Origin: Streptomyces sp. RPT161
Lineage (GTDB): Bacteria; Actinomycetota; Actinomycetes; Streptomycetales; Streptomycetaceae
Length of the DNA: 64,000 nucleotides
NCBI RefSeq assembly: GCF_027533845.1
Contig: NZ_JAPZVN010000009.1
Location: forward strand, 186,001 to 250,000
Reading direction: 5' to 3'
The notes beneath the pieces were generated by a model. The model had not been told where the DNA came from, did no database searches, and saw nothing but the letters and a program-made list of their open reading frames with translations. The stretch's first letter is position 1; the number at the start of each line of letters is the position of its first letter. Position numbers and translations under genes: made by a program. Shown here one piece after another: positions 35,204-45,540 of this stretch.

Positions 35204-38200
35204 GTGATCCTGCTGTTGTCGACGTCCGACACCGACCTGCTCAGCGCCCGCGCGGCGGACGGTCCGGTGCCGTACCGCTGGGCTAACCCGGCGCGGCTCG
35301 ACCTGGACGAACTGCCCGCGCTGCTGGAGGGCGCCGACCTGGTGGTGGTGCGGCTGCTCGGTGGGATCCGCGCCTGGCAGGACGGGCTCGACCTGCTGCT
35401 GTCCGGGCCGCGCCCGGTGGTGGTGCTCACCGGTGAACAGACCCCGGACGCCCAGCTGATGGCCTCCTCCACGGTGCCGATAGGCATCGCCACCGAGGCG
35501 CACGCCTACCTGGCGCACGGTGGCCCGGGGAACCTCGCCCAGCTCGCCCGCTTCCTGTCCGACACCGTGCTGCTGACCGGGCACGGTTTCGCCGCGCCCC
35601 AACCGGCGCCCGCCTGGGGGCCGTTGGAGCGCGAGGAGCGCGCCGGAGCGGACGCTCCGGTGGTCGCGGTGCTGTACTACCGGGCGCACCACATGAGCGG
35701 CAACACCGGATTCGTGTCGGCGCTGTGCTCGGCGATCGAGGACGCGGGCGGCCGGGCGATGCCGTTGTACGTCGCCTCGCTGCGCGCCCCGGAACCGGGG
35801 CTCTTGGAGGCGCTCGGCACGGCGGACGCCATCGTCACCACCGTGCTCGCCGCGGGCGGCACCCGCCCGGCAGACGCCTCCGCCGGGGGCGACGAGGAGG
35901 CGTGGGACGCGGGCGCGCTGGCCGCGTTGGACGTGCCGATCCTCCAGGCGCTGTGCCTGACCGGGTCGCGCACCGCCTGGGAGGAGAACGACGAGGGCCT
36001 GTCCCCGCTGGACGCGGCGACCCAGGTCGCGGTACCGGAGTTCGACGGGCGGCTGATCACCGTGCCGTTCTCGTTCAAGGAGATCGACGCCGACGGCCTG
36101 CCGGTCTACGTGGCCGATGCGGAGCGCGCCGCACGGGTCGCCGGGATCGCCGTGCGGCACGCCCGGCTGCGGCACGTGCCGGCCGCTGACAAGCGGCTGG
36201 CGCTGGTGCTGTCCGCGTACCCCACCAAGCACTCGCGGATCGGCAACGCGGTCGGCCTCGACACCCCGGCCAGCGCTGTCGCCCTGCTGCGGCGGCTGCG
36301 CGAGGAGGGCTGGGACCTCGGCCCGCAGGACGGTCCCGACGCGCTGCCCGGACTGGCCTCCGGTGTCGGCGACGACCTGATCCGGGCGCTGATCGAGGCG
36401 GGCGGCCACGACCAGGAGTGGCTCACCGACGAGCAGTTGGCCCGCAACCCGATCCGCATCCCGGCCGCCGACTACCGCCGCTGGTACGGACGTCTGCCCG
36501 CCGAACTACGTGAGCGGGTGGAGGAGCACTGGGGTCCGCCGCCCGGTGCGCTGTTCGTGGACACCAGCCGCGACCCGCAGGGCGAGATCGTGCTGGCCGC
36601 GCTGCGCGCGGGCAACCTGCTCGTGCTCATCCAGCCGCCGCGCGGCTTCGGCGAGAACCCGATCGCGATCTACCACGACCCCGATCTGCCGCCGTCGCAC
36701 CACTACCTGGCGGCCTACCGCTGGATCTCCGCCGCCCGCGAGGACGGCGGCTTCGGCGCCGACGCGATGGTCCACCTCGGCAAGCACGGCAACCTGGAGT
36801 GGCTGCCGGGCAAGAACGCGGGGCTGTCCGCCGCGTGCGCGCCGGACGCGGCGCTCGGCGACCTGCCGCTGGTCTACCCGTTCCTGGTCAACGACCCCGG
36901 TGAGGGCACCCAGGCCAAGCGCCGGGTGCACGCCACGCTGGTGGACCACCTGGTGCCGCCGATGGCCCGCGCCGACTCCTACGGGGACATCGCCCGGCTG
37001 GAACAGCTCCTCGACGAGCACGCCTCCATCGCCTCGATGGACCCGGCCAAGCTCCCGGCCATCCGCGCGCAGATCTGGACGCTGATCCAGGCCGCCAAGC
37101 TCGACCATGACCTGGGGCTCGAAGACCGCCCGCACGACGCCGAGTTCGACGACTTCCTGCTGCACGTCGACGGCTGGCTGTGCGAGATCAAGGACGCCCA
37201 GATCCGCGACGGACTGCACGTACTCGGCCAGGGTCCGACCGGTGCCGAGCGGGTCAACCTGGTGCTGGCCATTCTGCGCGCCCGGCAGATCTGGGGCGGT
37301 ACCACCGCGCTGCCCGGCCTGCGCGAGGCGCTGGGCCTGGACGAGTCGGCGGCCACGCGGGCCGGTGCCGACGACGCCGAGGCCCGCGCCCGTGCGCTGG
37401 TGCAGGCCATGGAGGACGCCGACTGGGCCCCGGAGGCGGTGTCCGAGGTGTGCGCCGGGCTGCCCGAGGACGTGCGCCGGGTGCTGGACTTCGCGGCCCG
37501 CCAGGTGGTACCCCGGCTGGCCCGTACCGGCGACGAGATCGAGGCGGCCGTGCACGCGCTGAACGGCGGCTTCGTGCCCGCGGGTCCGTCCGGCTCCCCG
37601 CTGCGCGGACTGGTCAACGTGCTGCCGACCGGCCGCAACTTCTACTCCGTCGACCCCAAGGCGGTGCCCAGCCGCCTCGCCTGGGAGACCGGACAGGCGC
37701 TCGCCGACTCGCTGTTGGAGCGCTACCGCACGGACAACGGCGACTGGCCGCGCTCCGTCGGCCTGTCGCTGTGGGGCACCAGCGCTATGCGCACCGCGGG
37801 CGACGACGTCGCCGAGGCGCTGGCGCTGCTCGGGGTGCGGCCGGTGTGGGACGACGCCTCGCGTCGGGTCACCGGTGTCGAGGCGGTGCCGCGGGAGCAG
37901 TTGGGGCGTCCGCGCATCGATGTGACGCTGCGCATCAGCGGGTTCTTCCGTGACGCGTTCCCGCATGTGGTGGCGCTGCTGGACGACGCGGTACGGCTGG
38001 TCGCCGGGCTGGACGAGCCCGACGAGGCCAACTTCCTGCGGGCGCACGCCCGTGCCGACCTCGCGGCGCACGGTGACGAACGCCGGGCCACGGTCCGTAT
38101 CTTCGGCTCGCGGCCGGGCACTTACGGCGCCGGGCTGCTCCAGCTCATCGACAGCCGCGACTGGCGCACCGACGCCGACCTCGCCGAGGTCTACACCGCC

Positions 38201-38818
38201 TGGGGCGGCTACGCCTACGGCCGCGGCCTGGACGGCCGGGCGGCCCGTGAGGAGATGGAGACCGCCTACCGCCGTATCGCGGTGGCCGCCAAGAACACCG
38301 ACACACGCGAGCACGACATCGCCGACTCCGACGACTACTTCCAGTACCACGGCGGCATGGTCGCCACCGTACGGGCGCTGACGGGCAAGGCCCCCGAGGC
38401 GTACATCGGGGACAGCACCCGGCCGGAGACGGTGCGCACCCGGTCACTGCTGGAGGAGACCTCCCGGGTGTTCCGGGCCCGGGTGGTCAACCCCCGGTGG
38501 ATCGAGGCGATGCGCCGCCACGGCTACAAGGGGGCCTTCGAACTGGCCGCCACCGTGGACTACCTGTTCGGCTACGACGCCACCACCGGCGTGGTCGCCG
38601 ACTGGATGTACGACAAGCTCGCCCAGACCTATGTGCTCGACCCGGAGAACCGGGCGTTCCTCCAGGAGGCCAACCCCTGGGCGCTGCATGGCATGGCGGA
38701 GCGGCTGCTGGAGGCCGAGAGCCGCGGCATGTGGGCCAAGCCCGATCCGGCGGTGCTGGAGGCGCTGCGGCAGGCGTTCCTGGAGACCGAGGGCGACCTG
38801 GAGGGTGGCGAGAACTGA
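35204..38818 (+). CDS. cobN: Cobaltochelatase large subunit CobN
   Basis: 1,204 residues, the usual CobN/magnesium-chelatase-H size, GTG start at 35204 with GAGGAAGG upstream. Signatures: YYRAHHMSGNTGFV, FKEIDADGLPVYVADAERA, LVLSAYPTKHSRIGNAVGLDTPAS, GKHGNLEWLPGKNAGLS and the C-terminal ELAATVDYLFGYDATTGVVADWMYD. It binds hydrogenobyrinate diamide and inserts cobalt with CobS/CobT as ATPase partners, which are not in this window. Behind a B12 riboswitch, so product feedback is expected. Confidence 0.95.
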   Translation: MILLLSTSDTDLLSARAADGPVPYRWANPARLDLDELPALLEGADLVVVRLLGGIRAWQDGLDLLLSGPRPVVVLTGEQTPDAQLMASSTVPIGIATEAHAYLAHGGPGNLAQLARFLSDTVLLTGHGFAAPQPAPAWGPLEREERAGADAPVVAVLYYRAHHMSGNTGFVSALCSAIEDAGGRAMPLYVASLRAPEPGLLEALGTADAIVTTVLAAGGTRPADASAGGDEEAWDAGALAALDVPILQALCLTGSRTAWEENDEGLSPLDAATQVAVPEFDGRLITVPFSFKEIDADGLPVYVADAERAARVAGIAVRHARLRHVPAADKRLALVLSAYPTKHSRIGNAVGLDTPASAVALLRRLREEGWDLGPQDGPDALPGLASGVGDDLIRALIEAGGHDQEWLTDEQLARNPIRIPAADYRRWYGRLPAELRERVEEHWGPPPGALFVDTSRDPQGEIVLAALRAGNLLVLIQPPRGFGENPIAIYHDPDLPPSHHYLAAYRWISAAREDGGFGADAMVHLGKHGNLEWLPGKNAGLSAACAPDAALGDLPLVYPFLVNDPGEGTQAKRRVHATLVDHLVPPMARADSYGDIARLEQLLDEHASIASMDPAKLPAIRAQIWTLIQAAKLDHDLGLEDRPHDAEFDDFLLHVDGWLCEIKDAQIRDGLHVLGQGPTGAERVNLVLAILRARQIWGGTTALPGLREALGLDESAATRAGADDAEARARALVQAMEDADWAPEAVSEVCAGLPEDVRRVLDFAARQVVPRLARTGDEIEAAVHALNGGFVPAGPSGSPLRGLVNVLPTGRNFYSVDPKAVPSRLAWETGQALADSLLERYRTDNGDWPRSVGLSLWGTSAMRTAGDDVAEALALLGVRPVWDDASRRVTGVEAVPREQLGRPRIDVTLRISGFFRDAFPHVVALLDDAVRLVAGLDEPDEANFLRAHARADLAAHGDERRATVRIFGSRPGTYGAGLLQLIDSRDWRTDADLAEVYTAWGGYAYGRGLDGRAAREEMETAYRRIAVAAKNTDTREHDIADSDDYFQYHGGMVATVRALTGKAPEAYIGDSTRPETVRTRSLLEETSRVFRARVVNPRWIEAMRRHGYKGAFELAATVDYLFGYDATTGVVADWMYDKLAQTYVLDPENRAFLQEANPWALHGMAERLLEAESRGMWAKPDPAVLEALRQAFLETEGDLEGGEN

Positions 38819-38936
38819 AATCCCGGGAACCCGGTGCCACTTCGGGCCGACTACTGGGCAGTGGAGCGCGGCCGGTCACCCCGGCGGTGACCGGCCGGAC
38901 GCTCGCCTGACCATGGCCTGAACGGAGAACCACCGC

Positions 38937-39746
38937 ATGTCCGCTGCCCGCGCCCTCGTCCGATCCCTCGCCGCGTTGAGCGCGGGGCTGCTCGCGCTGA
39001 CCGGCTGCGGTGGTTCGGGTACCGCCACGTCGTCGTCCTCCGGTACGGCCGCGCCGTCGAAGGGCGGTCCCACCGTGGTGGCCACCACCACCTGGGAGGC
39101 GGCGCTGGCCAGGGCGGCCGGGGCCAGCGACATCAAGTACATCGTGCCAGCGTCGATCCGCCACGCGCCGGACTACGACCTCAAGCCGTCCGACCTGGCG
39201 GCGGTCGCCGGGGCCGACTACGTGCTGTACGCCTCGTTCGAGCCGTTCGCGGCGCGGATCAAGGATGCCGCGGGCTCCAAGGCGAAGCTGGTCGAACTCA
39301 ACCTGGACAACGATCCCGCCACGACCTCGGCCGATGTCACCAAGCTGGGCGGGCTGTTCGGCACCCAGCGGGACGCGCAGAGGTGGAACACCGACTTCGA
39401 CGCGCACTGGAAGTCGTGGGCCCAGCAGGTGAGGGCGGCCTGGCCCGGCGGCAAGCCCCCGGTGGTCGTCACCCAGACGTACACCACCTGGGCGGCGAAG
39501 CTCGCCGGGGCGCGCCTGGTGGGCAGCTACGGCCCCAACCAGGTCACCCCCGCCCAGCTCGCCCAGTTGTCCGCCAGGAAGCCGCAGTTCGTGCTGGACA
39601 ACGAGAACATGTCCACCGGAACGGTGCTGCCCGGCTCCGGCGCCAGGCAGTTGGACATCGTCAACTACCCCGGGCAGGACCTGGACTTGACCGCCGTCTA
39701 CCGCAACGCCGCGGACCAGATGGCGAAGGCGTTCGCGGGCTCCTGA
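38937..39746 (+). CDS. Metal-binding substrate-binding lipoprotein (ZnuA/TroA-like), orphan
   Basis: 269 residues. A lipoprotein signal with lipobox LTGC lies at ~18-23, followed by a Gly/Ser/Thr linker. The mature part has ZnuA-like elements: VVATTTWEAALARAAG, a possible metal-ligand His in RHAPDYDLKPSDLAAVAGADYVLYASFEPF, and VVVTQTYTTWAAKLAG. No permease or ATPase gene is adjacent; such binding proteins may share a transporter encoded elsewhere. Zinc, manganese or, given the position after cobN, cobalt are possible cargoes; sequence alone does not say. Confidence 0.75.
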   Translation: MSAARALVRSLAALSAGLLALTGCGGSGTATSSSSGTAAPSKGGPTVVATTTWEAALARAAGASDIKYIVPASIRHAPDYDLKPSDLAAVAGADYVLYASFEPFAARIKDAAGSKAKLVELNLDNDPATTSADVTKLGGLFGTQRDAQRWNTDFDAHWKSWAQQVRAAWPGGKPPVVVTQTYTTWAAKLAGARLVGSYGPNQVTPAQLAQLSARKPQFVLDNENMSTGTVLPGSGARQLDIVNYPGQDLDLTAVYRNAADQMAKAFAGS

Positions 39747-39803
39747 CCGAACGGGCCCGGATGCGCTCCCCACCCTGCCGGGGCGCGGGGCCGGGATGGC
39801 ACG

Positions 39804-40604
39804 ATGTCGGACATGACCACCGGGCCTGTGGCACGCGCCGTCCGCGCCGCGATGTTCGCGGCCGTCTGCGTGGTCACCACGGCCCTGGGCCACGCGCTGA
39901 TGTCCTCGGACACCGTGCCCTGGTGGGCGCTCCTGGCCGCCTTCTGCGGAACCAGCGCGGCGGCCTGGTGTCTGGCCGCCCGGGAGTGCGGAGCGCTGGT
40001 GGTCACCGGTGCCACGGTGGTGGCACAGCTCGGGCTGCACTCGCTGTTCAGCCTGGCACAGGCGTCCACGGACACGGGCGGTTCGGTCGAACGGCAGTGG
40101 GCGGCCCGCCTGTTGTGCGACGCGACGGGAACGTCGCGCGCCCAACTGTCGCAGACGGCGGCCGTGGAGCTACTGCGGCGGGCCGGGCTCAGCTCGGCCG
40201 TCGCCCACCAGCCGCCGCCCGCCGCCATGCGGTCCATGCCCGGAATGGACATGTCGGGCATGGACATGGGGCACATGCGCGCCGCCTCCGGTGCCATGGG
40301 TCAGATGCCGATGGCGCACTCCGGCCATGGGGCGCTGGCTATGTTCCTGGCCCACCTGTTGGCCGCGGTGGTGTGCGGTCTGTGGTTGTGGCGCGGTGAG
40401 ACCGCCGCGTTCCGGATCGGCCGCGGTCTCGCGGCGGTCCTGTTCACCCCGCTGCTGCTGGTTCTGACCACGCTGGGTTGGAACGGCGGCCCTCGGCCCG
40501 CGCGCGGCGCGACGGCCATGGCACCCGAGCGGTGTCCGAGCGGGGTGCTGTTGCGGTACGCCGTCTCCCGGCGGGGTCCGCCGGGGCTTCAGCTCCGCGG
40601 CTGA
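39804..40604 (+). CDS. Met/His-rich membrane protein, probable copper-linked
   Basis: 266 residues with about six hydrophobic helices. A central loop carries a run of Met/His/Asp residues: MRSMPGMDMSGMDMGHMR and MGQMPMAHSGHG (about residues 140-175), the composition of copper-binding motifs. The C-terminal tail is Arg/Pro-rich and hydrophilic. A second ATG at 39813 is also a possible start. It is followed by a SigC-like ECF sigma factor gene. A role in copper handling is inferred from the motif only. Confidence 0.6.
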   Translation: MSDMTTGPVARAVRAAMFAAVCVVTTALGHALMSSDTVPWWALLAAFCGTSAAAWCLAARECGALVVTGATVVAQLGLHSLFSLAQASTDTGGSVERQWAARLLCDATGTSRAQLSQTAAVELLRRAGLSSAVAHQPPPAAMRSMPGMDMSGMDMGHMRAASGAMGQMPMAHSGHGALAMFLAHLLAAVVCGLWLWRGETAAFRIGRGLAAVLFTPLLLVLTTLGWNGGPRPARGATAMAPERCPSGVLLRYAVSRRGPPGLQLRG

Positions 40605-40820
40605 ACCGCTCGTCCCGGTACCGCCTCGGCGCGGTGATCGGTGACGGGCGGAGTACCGGCGTGCCCACGCGCCCTGACGGCGACGTGGTGTGTGCGTCGG
40701 CTCTTGCCCCCGCGGTCCTCGTGCGCGCCCCTCGGTAACGGCGTGCCAGGAGTGCCGTGTTCCAACGGGGACGCGCCATTGCCCTGGTCCGGCCCCGTCG
40801 TCACCGAAGGACACTTTGCG

Positions 40821-41429
40821 ATGATTCCTGCCCAGATCGAACCGGCCCGCCGAGCGCGGACCGCCACGGACGACGAACAGGTGACCGGTTGGGCGCTGGC
40901 CGCGCGGGGTGGCGACCTCGAAGCGGTGGAACGCTTCGTACGGGCCACCCATCGGGACGTCTGGCGGTTCGTCGCCCACCTCAGCGGCGATGTGCACGGT
41001 GCGGACGATCTGACCCAGGAGACCTATCTACGGGCGTTGACCAGCCTGCCGAGGTTCGCCGGGCGGTCGTGTGCCCGCACCTGGCTGCTGTCGATCGCCC
41101 GGCGGGTGGTCATCGACCGCTACCGTTCGGCCGCCGCCCGCCCCCGTACCGTCGACGCCGCGGACTGGCAGGCCGCGGCGGAACGGGCGCAGCCGTGTTG
41201 CCTGCCGGGATTCGATGAGGGGGTCGCGCTGCACGAACTGCTGGAGGGGCTCGACGCGGTCCGTCGGGAGGCGTTCGTGCTCACCCAGCTGGTCGGCCTG
41301 CCGTACGCGGACGCGGCGGCGGTGGTCGGCTGCCCGGTGGGCACGGTGCGGTCGCGGGTGGCCCGTGCCCGCCAGGATCTGGCCGCCTGGCTCACGGCCG
41401 CCGAGCACGGCGCGGTCACCGCGGCCTAG
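40821..41429 (+). CDS. ECF RNA polymerase sigma factor, SigC-like
   Basis: 202 residues from ATG at 40821, preceded by AAGGA. Region 2 (about 30-95) contains DDLTQETYLRALTSLPRF and RTWLLSIARRVVIDRYRSA, and region 4 (about 135-190) VRREAFVLTQLVGLPYADAAAVVGCPVGTVRSRVARARQDL. No anti-sigma gene is adjacent. The sequence looks like the actinobacterial SigC group, which in mycobacteria relates to copper acquisition; the Met/His-rich membrane gene just upstream agrees with that idea but no direct link is shown. Confidence 0.85.
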   Translation: MIPAQIEPARRARTATDDEQVTGWALAARGGDLEAVERFVRATHRDVWRFVAHLSGDVHGADDLTQETYLRALTSLPRFAGRSCARTWLLSIARRVVIDRYRSAAARPRTVDAADWQAAAERAQPCCLPGFDEGVALHELLEGLDAVRREAFVLTQLVGLPYADAAAVVGCPVGTVRSRVARARQDLAAWLTAAEHGAVTAA

Positions 41430-41465
41430 CGCGGGGCGTGCCCGCCGTCGCGGCGGGGGCACGCC

Positions 41466-42008
41466 CTACCCCGGGATGCGGAGGAACTCCGCCGGGACGT
41501 GGTCGACCAGCCACACCCCGTTGGCGCTGCGCCGGAACTCGAATCCGGCGCGGTGCATCGCGCCCGCGTCGACCGACAGCACCACCGGCTTGCCGCGCCG
41601 GGCGCCGACCCGGGTCGCCGTCTCACGGTCCGCCGACAGGTGCACCGCGTGGCGGCCCATCGGCAGCAGCCCCTCGGCTCGGATCGCGGCGACGTACCGA
41701 CCGACCGTGCCGTGGTAGAGGTACGCGGGCGGCTGCACGACCGGCAGTGCGAGGTCGACCTCGACGGTGTGGCCCTGGTTGGCCCGGATCCGGTCGCCGT
41801 CGATGGCGTAGCGCCGCTTGTCGTTGGACGCGACGACGTGCTCCAACTCCTGGCGAGTGAACGGGAATCCATGGGCGGTGGCCGCGGTGATCAGCGTGTC
41901 GATGCCCACCCAGCCGTTCGGGTCGAGCGTGATCCCGATCCGTTCCGGTTGGTGCCGTAGGTGCTTCGCCAGGTACTTCGAGATGCGTACGGTTCGTCTG
42001 TCGTCCAT
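41466..42008 (-). CDS. RNA 2'-phosphotransferase, Tpt1/KptA family
   Basis: 180 residues from ATG at 42008. It starts VRISKYLAKHLRHQPERIGI, followed by GWVGIDTLITAA, the RYAIDGDRIRANQGHT segment, LYHGTVGRYVAAIRAEGL and HLSADRETATRVGARRGKPVVL, the order of the Tpt1 fold including the conserved Arg-His-Arg residues. The enzyme moves an RNA 2'-phosphate to NAD+. Bacteria lack the eukaryotic-type tRNA splicing that makes its classic substrate, so its physiological role is unclear. Confidence 0.92.
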   Translation of the reverse strand: MDDRRTVRISKYLAKHLRHQPERIGITLDPNGWVGIDTLITAATAHGFPFTRQELEHVVASNDKRRYAIDGDRIRANQGHTVEVDLALPVVQPPAYLYHGTVGRYVAAIRAEGLLPMGRHAVHLSADRETATRVGARRGKPVVLSVDAGAMHRAGFEFRRSANGVWLVDHVPAEFLRIPG

Positions 42009-42046
42009 CGTGTTCCGACGATATCCCCGGGCCCCGCCACCGTGCG

Positions 42047-42928
42047 TCACTCCAGGCCGAGGGGATCGACCGAGGCGGGCGTCAGCAGGCCGCGGAGGGT
42101 CTGGTAGTAGGCGTAGGCGGACCAGGCGAACGGCACGTAGCCGAGGTAGCCGGGCATCGGCATCCGGAACAGGTGGACGTGGGACAGGAACGCCGGGAGC
42201 CGGTAGACCCAGTGCGCCCCCACCGTCCAGTAGTTCCACATCTCCCAGAAGAACCCGCACATCAGGCCGCCGAGGGCCAGCGCCAGCAGCGGCTGCCAGC
42301 GGCCTCGGGCGAGTTGGCCCCACAGGCTGGGAAAGCCCAGCCGGGTGTTGACCGGGTCCAGGACGAGCAGCGGGCACAGCCAGATCAGGAAGAACAACTG
42401 CCGGGGGAAGACCAGCACCGCGGTGAGCAGCAGCACGCCGAACACGCTGACACCGTAGAGCAGTGCGGGAGTGCGCCTCAGCGGCCGCCAGCGGCCGGGG
42501 CGGTCCACCAACCGTGTGGAGCGCAGCAGTTCGGCGGACTCGAACAGGGCGGGCAGCGCGGTGCTGAAGCAGAGCGAGTACAGCAGGACGCGCACCGGCT
42601 CGCTGTGCGGGATGGGCTCGACGTAGTACCAGTTGTGCAGGGCGGTGTTGAACCACTCGTGCATCCACCAGAACGGCACCGAGTAGCCGAACAGCAAGCA
42701 GAACTGTGCGGCGCTCCGGGTCAGGATCGAGGTACCGGTGCGCAGTCTGACCACGCCGTCGACGGTGAGGGCGTAGCCCAGCCACAGGCCGAAGAAGAAG
42801 ATCTCGGTCCAGGCGTTGACCACCGTCCAGAACAGCGCCCAGCACCCGGCCACCAGCACCAGACCGACGACCAGCTGGACCGGCAACCCCACGTCGACCC
42901 GGCCCGGAGTGCCTCCTTCGGTCCTCAT
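42047..42928 (-). CDS. Polytopic membrane protein of unknown function
   Basis: 293 residues with seven to eight hydrophobic helices and a strikingly high Trp/Phe/Tyr content (FFGLWLG, FWWMHEWFNTALHNWYYV, FFWEMWNYWTVGAHWVYRLP). ATG at 42928 has AGAGG 7 bases upstream; an upstream in-frame reading is possible but adds no recognised element. No family was recognised. Its aromatic-rich central part could be a lipid-facing transmembrane core. It stands between kptA and a DUF1876 gene. Confidence 0.65.
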   Translation of the reverse strand: MRTEGGTPGRVDVGLPVQLVVGLVLVAGCWALFWTVVNAWTEIFFFGLWLGYALTVDGVVRLRTGTSILTRSAAQFCLLFGYSVPFWWMHEWFNTALHNWYYVEPIPHSEPVRVLLYSLCFSTALPALFESAELLRSTRLVDRPGRWRPLRRTPALLYGVSVFGVLLLTAVLVFPRQLFFLIWLCPLLVLDPVNTRLGFPSLWGQLARGRWQPLLALALGGLMCGFFWEMWNYWTVGAHWVYRLPAFLSHVHLFRMPMPGYLGYVPFAWSAYAYYQTLRGLLTPASVDPLGLE

Positions 42929-43117
42929 CACCGCGCCTCTCGTTCCCGGGCGATACCCGACCACTGCCCACAGTGACGACTGTCGCACCTAATGCGAGCA
43001 TCGCGCAGTCCACCCGTATCGTCCACTTCCGCGCGGGCACGCCGAGGGGAATGATCGGTATCGAAGGGATTTCTCTGACACCAGCGACACCACGAGGGGG
43101 GCCAGGAGGCCGGAGCC

Positions 43118-43411
43118 ATGACACGCCACGAGACGGAGTGGAGCACCCACGTGTACGTCGTCGAAGAGGGCGACACCACCAGGGCCAGGGCGACCCTGGA
43201 CACCACGACCGCCCAGTTCACCGGCGACGGTGAGGCCCGCAAGAACCCACGGGACCCGCAGGTGCACGAGATCGGCGACGAACTGGCGGCGGGGCGGGCA
43301 CTCGCCGACCTGTCCCGCAAGCTGCTGCGCGAGGCGGCGCAGGAGATAGACGAGAACGAGGACATGGAGCCCCGGGAGACCGAACCCGCCCCGGCCAGGC
43401 TGTGGCAGTGA
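43118..43411 (+). CDS. DUF1876-domain protein
   Basis: 97 residues. The actinobacterial DUF1876 pattern is present: W-x-HVYVVEEGDTTRARATLD, the GDGEARKNPRDPQVHEIGDEL turn and a helical C-terminus LADLSRKLLREAAQEI. Members are small stress- or starvation-expressed proteins of unknown activity, as in mycobacterial Rv2632c. A possible ribosome site GGAGGCCGGAGCC lies before the ATG at 43118. Confidence 0.82.
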   Translation: MTRHETEWSTHVYVVEEGDTTRARATLDTTTAQFTGDGEARKNPRDPQVHEIGDELAAGRALADLSRKLLREAAQEIDENEDMEPRETEPAPARLWQ

Positions 43412-43430
43412 TCCGGCTCCCGGGCGCCCG

Positions 43431-44831
<1,401 letters not shown>

Positions 44832-45004
44832 GACGCCACGATAGGCCGCGCGCCGCCCGCGCAGACACCGCCACACGACGTTGTGCGGACGATCACGCGC
44901 CGTCGGGCGTCGGTCTGTTGGCGTAGTCCAGCGCGACGCACGGCCGCCGGGTGGTGATGCTGAACGGGTATCGAGTACACAGCACGTGTTGGGAGGATCA
45001 CGTG

Positions 45005-45427
45005 ATGCGTCAACGTGCCGCCGTCGCCTGCCGTTGGACCAGCCGCTCACTGCTCGCCAGCAGCTTCCTCGTGGGCGGGATCAGCGCGCTGCGCAACCCC
45101 GGGCACCTACCGCAGGCCGTGGAACGTCTGGGGGTGCCACGTGGGCGGATGGCCACCAACGCGACCGCGTCGGCGATGCTCGCGGGGGCGGTGGCGTTGG
45201 CCACCGGGGCGGCCCCGGTGGCGGCCACCGTCGTCCTCGGTATCTGCCTGACCGGTGCCACGGCGGCCGTCCACCCGTTCTGGACCGAGGACGACGAGGG
45301 CCGGCGCGCCGCCCACCGCAACGCGTTCTTGACCAACGTCAGTCTGTTGGGCGCGCTCGGCGTCACCGCCGTGGACGCCCTCCAGCACCGCAGACGCCCA
45401 GGGTCCAGCTCCCGGAGTTCTCCCTAG
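45005..45427 (+). CDS. DoxX-family small membrane protein
   Basis: 140 residues with four hydrophobic helices after a basic start ([70 protein letters not shown]). Length and order fit the DoxX/DoxD-like family, which has roles in membrane redox or quinone processes. ATG at 45005 is 8 bases after GGGAGG; GTG at 45002 is a close alternative. Its stop codon lies inside a short sequence repeated at the end of accC. Confidence 0.7.
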   Translation: MRQRAAVACRWTSRSLLASSFLVGGISALRNPGHLPQAVERLGVPRGRMATNATASAMLAGAVALATGAAPVAATVVLGICLTGATAAVHPFWTEDDEGRRAAHRNAFLTNVSLLGALGVTAVDALQHRRRPGSSSRSSP

Positions 45428-45540
45428 CCGTACTCAGAGCGCTGCGCCCCTCGCTCGGCGGTCGGCCTTCCGGGGGCCGCCGCCGGGAGGAGGGAAAGGC
45501 TCCTAGCCGCACTCCAGAGCGGAGCGGCCTCGCTCGGCGG
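45423..45540. repeat. Direct repeat: duplicated 3' end of accC
   Basis: Copy 1 at 45423-45461 and copy 2 at 45502-45540 share CCTAGCCG, ACTC, AGAGCG, GCG and TCGCTCGGCGG in order with a few changes and one indel. Copy 2 encodes the last residues of AccC (AAERGRSALECG); copy 1, read in the shifted frame, gives the analogous [12 protein letters not shown]. It looks like a tail duplication left downstream of the gene. Confidence 0.7.

Noticed and set aside
36506..38350. Minus-strand frame of 614 codons opposite cobN
   Set aside because: Antisense shadow; CobN is clear and complete.
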